This document shows positions 22,204 through 31,170 of a DNA stretch of 64,000 bases, piece by piece. The notes below the pieces were generated by a model that saw nothing but the letters and a program-made list of their open reading frames with translations, was not told where the DNA came from and ran no database searches. Source of the stretch: Epichloe hybrida (lineage: Eukaryota; Ascomycota; Sordariomycetes; Hypocreales; Clavicipitaceae). The stretch is taken from positions 930,001 to 994,000 of the forward strand of contig JAFEKR010000005.1 in assembly GCA_019022495.1 (NCBI GenBank), in the 5' to 3' direction. Within the stretch, counting starts at the first letter, position 1; every line of letters starts with the position of its first letter. A program made the position numbers and the translations under genes.

Positions 22204-22994
22204 TTATGGACCTGTAACTTCCTCTTCGCGGTGATCAAGTCCCAGCCGAGGGTATTGAAGGCGCTAGACAACTTGGACGCGTCGTTCAAGGCGCAGACCT
22301 GATTCACGGGGGTGAGGTCCTTCATCGCCACCCAGTTAACCCAGTACGTGACCGTCTCCCAGAAGGAGAGGAAGTTCCCGGCGGTCAACATCCCGGTGAC
22401 CAACTCAGGGATCGACCTTCGCGACACCGATCGGGCAGCTCCCCTCGGCCTTCATCGCCCAGCGCACCACAATGTCCCAGTTGCACCTCAACGCGGACAC
22501 CCAGAACATGGCGAAGGAGGGCTACATGTACTTCTGGAAAACCGCCGTAAAGAAGTCCAAGAACCCCGACAAGCCGGAGGGGGGGGAGGACTACTACCAG
22601 AACCCGAACTCGGACAAGTACAAGCTCGTGAACGAGGCCTTCAAGGAGATCGAGCCGCCCAAGGAGGGCTACGACACCTTCAACATTCTCTCCTGGATGC
22701 AGCTCATGGTCTGGAACCTCGCCAAGGAGGACTTCGGGACCGTCTGCCTGCCCTACTTGGAGGAAAAGAGGGAGTTTAGCATCAATATGGTCCACAACAT
22801 GATGTTCGTCGGGATGTTCCAGATCACCTACGAGAAGATTTACGAAGAAGATGTTCGTGTCCGGGCCGGACAACAAGTTGGTGTTGAAGGAGAACTCGGA
22901 GGAACAACAAGGGCAAGGAGCCCGAGGAGGTCAAGGGGGACTTTGTGTTGGAAGGATGCAGGCGGTGGCAAAGAGTGATTGGAAGAGAAGATAG
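22204..22994 (+). pseudogene. Broken orphan gene of unknown family inside the inverted-repeat element
   Basis: The plus strand carries a long, strongly C/G-ending coding pattern that I do not recognise. It reads FLFAVIKSQPRVLKALDNL near 22220, meets an in-frame TGA at 22300, continues through FIATQLTQYVTVSQKERKF near 22325, shifts frame near 22425, then is open from 22472 (MSQLHLNADTQNMAKEGYMY) to about 22845, shifts again, and ends at a TAG at 22992-22994. The predicted protein is about 260 residues, lysine- and aromatic-rich, without signal peptide or obvious catalytic motif. Codon use differs sharply from the AT-rich flanks, which suggests it was carried in. It could derive from a cellular gene captured by the element or from a viral gene; I cannot tell. 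The longest undamaged piece is 168 codons. Confidence 0.5.
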
Positions 22995-23056
22995 GCCAAA
23001 CAGCTAAAAACGGAGTGCGCACCCCCAATAGTAGCTGCGATAAATGAGCATATATG
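22994..23056 (-). repeat. Right 63-bp inverted repeat
   Basis: Reverse complement of the left repeat with four mismatches, all in the inner 18 bp. The stop codon of the orphan frame overlaps its first base. Confidence 0.9.
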
Positions 23057-23746
23057 GTCAAAACACCACGTCGTCTCACATGGGTCTTGCTGCAAGTCAA
23101 GCCACCTGCCGCACATAACAGGAAGAAGCACCTTTTTGCGCAGAGCAAAATACTATCAGAAGCCATCGGACTGCGGTACCATGAGTACGCTGTGCTAAAC
23201 TGTACTGGACTGGTCGCGCGTCACGATTTCCGAGTTCCATTACTGCGGCATATCTTATGATTCATCCTCCAATCATGGCCTCCGCTTCCGCTACACTGAC
23301 AAGCTCTCTCCGTGCAGGAAAAAGCGTCCACGACATTCGACGCGCAGCATTCAACGGCTCCTGCAACTCATCCCTGACGGCAGAACCGGACTCCGTCCCG
23401 CGCCATGCCCGTCGGCCCTCGCGCCGTAACGAAACAGATGGCTGGTGAACAAGGGTCCGCATCGCCGTCGGCTCTGAACGCGAATCGGATAAAAAAGACA
23501 GACACGGTAGCTTGAACTGCTCTGCGCGAAATAATTTGGGGCTGGCTCGCGCACGATGACCGGACCGCGTGAGAGCACAGCTTCCTTCCAAGACACGTCG
23601 TCGTGCATCGTGCCCCATGGAGAACTTGAGCGGGAATCGAAGCTCACCGCCATGTCTAGTTACAACCAACCAACTCACTCATCTGTGCCCTCTCAAAGGT
23701 CATGCTAAACGCGCAGGGGGTGTGCCAAAAAAATTAACCAACGTAC

Positions 23747-23842
23747 GGGCCAAACCGTGGATTGAACACGGGACCTCTTGCAGCCGAGCGGGAGTGACGC
23801 CCCTTTCCCAAAGCAAGAATCATACCACTAGACCATTTGGCC
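23747..23842 (-). tRNA. tRNA-Pro (anticodon UGG) with a 24-nt intron
   Basis: On the minus strand the ends pair perfectly as GGCCAAA with TTTGGCC, followed by discriminator C. The D arm is TGGTCTAGTGGTATGA. The anticodon stem CTTGC/GCAAG encloses loop TTTGGG...T, giving anticodon TGG (UGG, proline). An intron of 24 nt follows position 37, the canonical place. The T arm is CCGTG-TTCAATC-CACGG. A run of seven T on the minus strand (23729-23736 read in reverse) about 11 bases past the 3' end fits a Pol III terminator. Confidence 0.95.
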
Positions 23843-24597
23843 GCCGACGGTGGTCACGGAAGCCCCGTGTATTTTCATCATGTTCGCTGCCCCTCTGCTG
23901 GCCATGGAGAAATACTGTGCACAAGGTCGTGGTGCCATGCGGGGTGGGGTGCGGAAATGCCATTCATTCCGTGTCCCCGGCTGGGCACGCCAAAAAGCAG
24001 GCATTTACTAGAGAAAGACCCGATCCAACGTCCGTAGTACCGAGCATTGCTCCTGCCCTCAACAAGGACATGATGTATAGCAGAGCAATCATCTAGAAAC
24101 ATCATGTCATGAAGACATCATTTCGATTGGACGGTCGGGGCATTTCGCACGTGCAATCCGGTGCCAATGTGCGTTGAAGAATAGCAAAGGCGAAGGCCTC
24201 CCCGGACCATCCCCAGATCGCGGACCGCGGACGGCCCCACCATCCCAGATGGGAAGGTCACTTGCCCGATCAGGCATCGATCCGCAGTGTTGTTCTTCCC
24301 ATGAACTATCATCGCCAGAGGGCAAACCTGCCTGCCTCATCTGCACTTGACTCGTCGAAGCATTCACTTTCACTTTCAAGGTAGGCTGCTCAATTTTTAA
24401 TGTTCCCACGATTGTTTCAAGATTAACTCATGAGAACTGGAGAACTACTACAGACATATATTCCCTCGCCCTATAGGCGCCGGTATTTCCATTATGATAC
24501 ATTGAAGAAAGTAAGTTTCACAAGGTGTTTTTTTACATCAATGGTGCTTCGGCATTGAGTTCGGTGTTCCGTGGCATCATGGCCGACTCGCGCCTGC
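23843..24597. other. Gap between tRNA-Pro and the tri-hydrophobin gene
   Basis: No gene is supported. The part next to 24597 is the 3' UTR region of the hydrophobin gene, and the part next to 23843 is upstream of the tRNA. Confidence 0.45.
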
Positions 24598-26322
24598 TCA
24601 ACCGCTCGCAGGGGTGCAGAGGACGCCCTGGCCAGCCTTCAAGGTGTTTGGTTAGCACGCCGCCTTCGGGTTCGGGGCAGGGGTCTATCTAGACCGAGGT
24701 CACTTGGGGGTACTGTACTTACTGCTGGGACAACGCAGCAGAGGGGCTGCTTGCCGTCCGATGCGCAGGTTGACTTGAAGTCGCCGGAGCTGGTGGGCTT
24801 GCGAGAAGCTGCTCGTCTGTTAGTTTATCATGATGGAGTGCATGTCGCTGATGTGAGCTGGCTGGGTGGGAGTCGGAACTTACGATTGCCGCAGTCGAGG
24901 GCTGCAACGCCCAGGACGTTGGTAGCGCAGCACTGGGGGTTGCTGTACAGTCCAGAGGGGCAAGCCTTGTAGTTGTTGCCACCAGCGTTGTTTCCTGGGT
25001 TATTGCCACCGGGGTTGCTTCCGGGGTTGCCGCCGGGCTGGTTGCCCCCGGGGTTGCTTGGGGGGTTGCCCCCGGGCTGGTTGCCGCCTGGGTTGTTTCC
25101 TGGGTTGTTGCCACCGGGGTTGCTTCCGGGGTTGCCGCCGGGCTGGTTGCCGCCGGGGTTGCTTCCGGGGTTGCCACCACCAGTCGCAGGTGTGCACAGA
25201 ACGTCCAGGCCAGCCTACACAGCAAGTTAGCATCCTAATTCATCGACCACCTCGATGAAGTCGCACGACTCACCACTGGAATAGCACAGCAGAGCGCCTC
25301 CTTGCCCGCGGCGCCGCAGGTAGACTTGAAGTTGTCACCGCTCGTTGGCTTGGATGATGCTACGCAATGTCAGAGACTTATAGACGCGAACTCGACCCCC
25401 CATCTCCATGACACTTACGGTTGGCGCAATCTAGGGCAGCGACTCCGAGGACGTTGGTTGCGCAGCATTGAGGGTTGCTGTAGAGTCCTGATGGGCAGGC
25501 TTTGAAGTCGTTTCCTTGGTTGTTGCCTGGGTTGTTGCCACCTGGGTTGTTGCCACCTGGGTTGTTGCCACCTGGGTTGTTGCCACCTGGGTTGTTGCCA
25601 CCTGGGTTGTTGCCACCTGGGTTGTTGCCGCCTGGGTTGCCGCCTGGGTTGTTGCCACCTGGGTTGTTTCCAGGGTTGTTTCCAGGGTTGTTACCGCCGG
25701 GGTTGTTTCCAGGGTTGCTGCCTCCGGGCATGCCACCACCAACGGGCGCAGTGCAGAGAACGCCCTGTCCGGCCTGTTTGTCGCACGGTTAGTTCCGGGC
25801 TGACGGCGATTTTACTAGAAATCTCGTGAACTCACAGCTGGGACAACACAGCAGAGGGGCTGCTGGCCGCCACAAACAGACTTGAAGTTGTCAGAGCTCG
25901 TGGGAGCGGACGACGCTAGAGGCTTGTTAGTATCGTCTTGCCCTGACTCGTTTTTGGGTCAACATACGGGTCTTGCAGTCGAGAGCTGCGACGCCGAGGA
26001 CGTTGGTTGCGCAGCACTGAGGGTTGCTGTAGAGTCCTGAAGGGCAAGGCTTGTAAGGAGCATTGCCGCCGGGGTTCACGGGGTTTCCGGGGTTGTTGCC
26101 TCCCGGGTTGTTGCCGCCGGGCTGGTTGCCGCCTGGCTGATTACCGCCGGGCTGATTACCACCGGGCTGGTTGCCACCGGGCTGGTTGCCACCGGGCTGG
26201 TTGCCGCCGGGCTGGTTACCACCAGGATGATGGCCATGGTGCTTCTGGCATTCGCCGCACTGGCTAGTCGGCACAGCTAGCGTGCCGACAAACAGGAGGG
26301 AGGCTACCGCGAAGAACTTCAT
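24598..26322 (-). CDS. Tri-hydrophobin: three class II hydrophobin modules joined by Gly/Asn/Pro repeats
   Basis: Seven exons on the minus strand: 25968-26322, 25836-25915, 25419-25773, 25274-25359, 24884-25214, 24723-24808 and 24598-24636, phase-consistent, 443 residues. Residues 1-18 are a signal peptide. Three copies of the class II core start [18 protein letters not shown] (from Cys93, Cys238 and near Cys377), each with the eight-cysteine pattern C-X9-CC-X11-C-X16-C-Xn-CC-X10-C. Xn is 8 in modules 2 and 3 but 6 in module 1. The modules are separated by [10 protein letters not shown] repeats. Every module is cut by introns at the same two sites (phase 1, then phase 0), so the gene grew by internal tandem duplication of a whole single-module gene. 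Poly-hydrophobins of this design are known from Claviceps (CFTH1, CPPH1). The product should coat hyphae or spores at air-water surfaces. Confidence 0.93.
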
Positions 26323-28576
26323 ATTGACTGTCGAAGCGGGTGAGGGCGGGGGCACCGAATATGCAGAGAAAGAATGGATGAAAAACCAAAAAGAGAAGTC
26401 TTTCAAAAAGGCAGGCCCCGGAAAATGGTCTGGAAAAAAAGACAAGGCGAGTGAATGAATGTGAGTAGCAAAGGCGGATGTCCGAGAACCAAAACTTCCA
26501 TCTCATGAGAGCGACGAGACGGGCTTTTTAACCTGTTTGGCTCCCACACCTCATCCCGTCGTCCATCCCCCGTTGCCGGGCACATCAGGCAAGGCTCGCT
26601 CTCGAAGAAACAAGCAAAGACATCAGAACCAACCAATTTTGTTCCTGCATCAATATCGAAAGGGAGGCTTGCCCTAGGCAAGGCAGCCGTGTGTCTGCAG
26701 TTGCTGGCTTCTGGTGCCGGAGAAGTTGCTTTCCCGATCGGGCCAGTCGGGACCAACCGACGACCAACCTCACCGTTGATGCAGGCCAGACTCGCAATGG
26801 GGCAGTTGGAAAAGGAGTGAAGAGACAAGGGTTGATGAACTGTTCCGCAAGGGGGGAGGGCACCTCGCCGTCGAGGGGAAAGGTGGTTTTGATGATGGAC
26901 CGGATCGAAATCGAGACAAGGCGTCGCGAAACATGCATTATGAGCTTGCACATTGTGTCCCTTGCTGTCCTTTCCTCCCTCGGGAGAGAACAATGTGAGC
27001 GAGCTAGCAGCTGTGTGAGCAAGTGATCAAGATGAATTCGGCAGCCGACTTTGCTCGACGCAGAACGGCTTGATCCGGTGATGCTTTGCTTCTCTTCTCT
27101 TCTCTTCTCTTCTCTTCTCGGTTTTCTTCTCGGTGGTCTTCTCATCTCGGTCGTTCTCTTCTCGGAGAAGCGCAATGGCGTCTCCTCCTCCTCCCCTCCA
27201 AGGACCAGATCTATTGTTGAAGCGAGCGAGCTGCCCTTCCTTCTTTCCCATAGTTGCTTCTTTGTGTTCGACCGCGCCTGAGACCTTGTCTCATTAAAAA
27301 TCCGGTCTCCAACTCAGCTCACAAACCGATCTAGCGCCTCACGCCCCTGATAGGCCAACCCGACGCCAAGCGGGATGGCTGATGCGCAGGGGGGGATAGG
27401 TCGGCGGCAATGCAAGGGAAACAAGGAAAAAGCGGAACCCCAGATTGACTTTGGACCCGGGATTCTCTCGATCGAGGCACGTCATTTCTTTTTTTTTTCT
27501 TTTTTTTTCTCTTCATGTCCTTCATGCAATACCGGCGCCCTCGACCGAGCCAGTAAAGGGTTGACGAAAGAATCGCAAGTCATACAAAGGCATTCAGACA
27601 AGCGGGACGGTGGCGGGACGGTGAGGGAAAAAAAAAAAACCCCCAACACTGTTTGAAGCCAGCAGAGCTGATGAATGGGCTGACGACATCATCTTGATCG
27701 TCGTGACTCGGACTGGTAGGGTCAAGGTGCTTCAGGTGACGGAGAACCAGAACGACGACGGCTGCATCTTGAAGATTGTCGGCGGTGGAGAGCATGTGAG
27801 GCGTCGGGTGATGGCCCGTGCGTCGCTACTTGTGACTTGCGTTCATGCATCTAATAATAGATGCCTCTTGATGCATCCTACCCTATACTAGAATCTAGAA
27901 TCTTCAATCAGCTGAGCCCTCAACCTGAGTCCTCACCCAGAGTCCTCACCCAGACGGGCCAGGTGCAGATATCAAGTGCCATCTCTCTCCCGATTATGGC
28001 TGGACATGCAACTAGACTCATGTTGGCGAGGGCACGCACGTGAGTGATTCGTGTTGCAGAGCAGCGCTGGCAAGATGAAAGGGAAAACAAGAAATATCTA
28101 CTTCCGTGGCAGATCTACATATGTTTGTTTTGCTACACGCCACCAGCAGCCGGCATATGCACACATCCCACATATTATCTCGTCCCGTCCAAGCATTACA
28201 TTCCTCCTCTATCCGTCAACGACGTGTCCTTGAACGCCCTTGGTTCCAAACTGGTTTGCGCAATTAATTGGACATGAATCACAAATATGGTACCCATTGC
28301 GCCAATATACAGTACATATCTCCCCTAAATTCTGCCAGGTCCGATCGACTGCCCGTGCCACCGCATGTATCAAAAGCTGCTGGTTATCCCCGAGGAATGA
28401 TTGACTACCAACGCTCAAAAGCGGAGCGTGGCTTGCTTGGTGGCGCGCCACGCGTTCCGCATGCGTATAAATGTAAAGTTTATTGGAACTGATCCGTCAC
28501 AGCGACCGCGACTCGTAGCCTTGTAAGCCGCAAGTCCATGACGCATCAAGTAGGAATCCCCGCGGAAGACGACGCC
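26323..28576. other. Intergenic region between tri-hydrophobin and GT2 genes
   Basis: 2.25 kb without a supported gene. It holds the hydrophobin promoter, a pyrimidine pentamer microsatellite (TCTCT repeats, 27090-27119), long pyrimidine runs near 27485-27515 and poly-A near 27628. A small duplication, GAGTCCTCACCCA, lies near 27928-27952. The last part is the 3' UTR of the GT2 gene. Confidence 0.45.
27090..27119 (+). repeat. TCTCT pentanucleotide microsatellite
   Basis: About six tandem units of TTCTC/TCTCT on the plus strand. Simple repeat; no function implied. Confidence 0.9.
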
Positions 28577-31170
28577 TCAAAAGAGGAATGACGCCACGAA
28601 GATAAGACATGTGTAGAGAGTCGTGATCGTCAACTCCAACTCGAACCAAGCAGCTTGTTGGCCAAAGGCAATCTTCTTGCTCTTGAGAGTGGGATGGGCG
28701 ACCATGGTCTTGGGATCACGAACCAGCAGCTGCTCGCGCTCGGGCATCTGCGGGGGGTCAATGGCATAGGCGACCGGGATCCACAGTGAACTACAAATCA
28801 AGGTAAAGGTCAAGGGAGGCCAAAATGCGTGCGTGAGGAGGCAGACCAGCAGGTCCCTTGTCTGCTCATAGTTGACAAAGCATCGCCAAGACGTCAAGAC
28901 GACAGCGACGAGAGTTAAGTAAACAAAGACAAGATGGAAGAGGCCCATGTAGTTGATCATGATTGTCCAAACGCGGCGGAACATGTTCTTCTTCGCCGCG
29001 GGGTCGCGCTCGTTCAGAGCGGAAGCCAACGACCCGGTAGGCTTGAACGCCATGACTTGCCCACCCAGCCACTTGGGCAGGAGGAACGAACGAACGAGGC
29101 AGAGGGCGATGTAGGGCGACATCCAGAGCTGGTATCTATTCGAGCGTTGACCAGTGTGATAACCGGCGGGAATGGAGAGAATAAAGTCGCACACGCGGTT
29201 GCTGATGGTGGCGGCAAAACAGGCACGAATGAGCCAGCGAAGCTGATTGTCGTTGGCGTAAGCAACCAGCGGCTTGCCCATGGCCAAAATGACGGGAATG
29301 GAAAAGAGCGAAATGACAAAGGGAATGGTGTACAAGCTGAGCAATGAGTACAGGGCACCAGAGAATCGCTGGGCGAACGTCATTTGGCGCACCTGTTCAC
29401 CCCAAAGACAGAACTTCAGCTTGAAGGATGTGTCGACAGTTCCGATGGCCCAACGAGTACGCTGCTTCAAGTGACTTCCAAAATCTTCCGGGACGGTACC
29501 GAATTGGAGCGGTTCGTGAACGTAGGCCGTCTTCCAGCCCTTGCCAAGCATGAGGGTAGATGTAGCAACATCTTCGGCCAAAGAGCCCAGGGGAAAGTTA
29601 CCGATGTCATCCAAGGCCTCGCGACGGACGACATAACCAGAGCCGGTGCACCAGGCCACCCCCATGGCGTCCTTGATCGGCTCAATGACGTGAACGAAAA
29701 AGTCGAGACTTTGGGAGAGGGGATCGGATGGGGGGGTGTTGTAGAAAAGCTGAGGAGGGCAAGCCAGGGCCATCTTGGGATCGACAAGCAGATGGGGTAG
29801 AAGACCACGAAGCCAGTCGCGTTCGGGAATCTTATCATCCGTTAGCTTCCATGCAATCACGTACTTGGGAAGCCTTTTCGAATAGGCGACATGGGAAAAA
29901 AAAAAAAAAAAGGATAATTGTGGAATCAAAGACATACCATATCAGCATCCAGCGCAGCCATGAACTGGCCAGCGCCACCGGATAGTAAGCGAGTCTGCTC
30001 GAGGCCATAGTTCAAATTGCCAGCCTTGAAATGATGTGGCTTTCCAGGGATCTTCTCACGGGCCATATAATACACATTCGGGCAGGACATGGCCAGGCGG
30101 CAAATGGCAGCTTCGAGACCTTCGGACTGGCCGTCGTCCAGGACGATAACACGGAACTTGTCGTAGGGATAATCAACGTCGCAGGCGCCGCGAACAGTGT
30201 CCATCACCAGGTCATCATCTTCACCGCAGCACGTTACGAAAACATCGACGGTGGGCACTTCATAACCTCTCAATCGAAGCTTGGGTCGGTATCGCTTCTT
30301 CATCGCCATCAGAGTCCAGCCGTTGTGCAAGAGAGGGGGGATTGCGACGGCAATTTCGACGGCGATGAAGGCCCATGCAGCAGCGTACGTGGTTCCCTGT
30401 GCATTTTGTGCCCAGATGACACAAGCGATACGCAGAGCGAGGTAGCCCAAGTACAAGCAAGTATTGGCGACAGTGATGAATGGGACCAGGGTGAACAAAT
30501 ATCGTTTCCAGCCCTTCCAAATATCGCTGTCATCTCGTTTGTGCACGACATCAATGGTCTCGCTTTCAACCCAGTCTTTTCCCCCGGCGGGTGGTTGAGC
30601 TTGCTTGAGGAGGCCAGTGAGGCTAATGTGACTTTGGTTCTGTCCCATTTTGTTAGCATTGTTTTTTTGGGAAGGGGGGGGGGATGCATGAGGAGCAGGT
30701 CAAGATTGGTGGAGCGAGCTGTGAGGAGATATGATGCTTACCATTGGAGTTCCCGGGCCTGAATCTGGATGGAATGGAATGCCATACCGAGGCGAGGCTG
30801 ATGAATCTATCGGTGTCTGTTGCCCAGTCTTCCAGGATCGCACACTAGAGCGAGACCCAGCAGCACCGTCGTCTACGAGAGTGTGGGATTCTGAGCGACC
30901 AGCGATGGAAGGCGGCCAACCCGGTGACACAAAATCGTCGGCATAAAGTGACGAGTTTGGTCGAGAATAGGCGCTCGACTGCGCAGGCCTGGGAGTCGGC
31001 GTGCTCCCGGAAGGTCGTGAGGGGAATTCTTCGATGTACGCTTGCTGTTGTTCGTGAGGATACTGATGCTGATACTGCTGTTGATGGTACGGGTGATTCG
31101 GGTCGTCTCCCCGGCGCTGAAACGTGCCAATTTCCAGCATTTCTTCCTCTTCTGCCGCGTAGCCCTTCAT
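28577..31170 (-). CDS. Cellulose-synthase-like glycosyltransferase family 2 protein
   Basis: Three exons on the minus strand, 30742-31170, 29938-30639 and 28577-29830, phase 0 at both joins, 794 residues. Residues 1-160 are a hydrophilic, Pro/Ser/Gln-rich cytosolic tail. Two transmembrane helices follow (about 190-212 and 225-248). The GT2 catalytic core has all expected residues: LDDG (310-313), DAD (374-376), AED (462-464) and QRTRW (500-504). At least four to six further helices lie beyond residue 515, including the channel-forming ones. It should polymerise a beta-glycan from a UDP-sugar and extrude it. In fungi the nearest described types are mixed-linkage beta-1,3/1,4-glucan synthase (Tft1) and related CesA-like proteins; the linkage made here is not proven. 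The second intron contains a 16-base T tract and uses an AAG acceptor preceded by GCTAACG. Confidence 0.88.

Larger units (their letters stand above)
22102..23056. mobile_element. 955-bp element with 63-bp terminal inverted repeats and a broken orphan gene
   Basis: The 63-bp ends (22102-22164 and 22994-23056) are inverted copies of each other: the outer 45 bp are identical and the inner 18 bp have four differences. Each begins CATATATGCTCATTTATCGC. The interior has GC-rich, coding-like sequence unlike the AT-rich flanks. There is no transposase, so it would be a non-autonomous element or a rearrangement product. A 44-bp segment next to the right repeat (22949-22993) recurs inverted but outside the left repeat (22055-22098), so the order of blocks is permuted and a simple TIR transposon does not fully explain it. 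No clear target-site duplication is seen; the palindromic CATATATG at each end leaves the exact boundary ambiguous. Confidence 0.55.
21745..23120 (-). pseudogene. Degraded FunK1 kinase copy, split by an inserted element
   Basis: Two short blocks match the FunK1 gene at 7.2-9.7 kb in the same order. 21748-21778 resembles 8538-8568 (about 26 of 31 bases) and reads NEELGLESVT on the minus strand, matching DDELGLESVT of the intact copy. 23088-23118 resembles 8963-8993 (CTTGCTGCAAGTCAAGCCACC versus CTTGCTGCAAGTTAAGCCACC; about 28 of 31 overall). The distance between the blocks, once the inserted 22.1-23.06 kb segment is removed, is about 420 bp, close to the 425 bp in the intact gene. Stops occur in all frames between them. 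It is therefore a relic, and the inserted element is younger than the copy it interrupts. Confidence 0.6.

Noticed and set aside
22472..22978. 168-codon frame as an intact gene
   Set aside because: Upstream and downstream sequence in other frames clearly continues the same protein, so the frame is one fragment of a damaged gene.
25500..25700. Regular short repeats resembling a CRISPR array
   Set aside because: The period is about 15 bp with no spacers, and it translates in frame as GGNNP repeats of the tri-hydrophobin.
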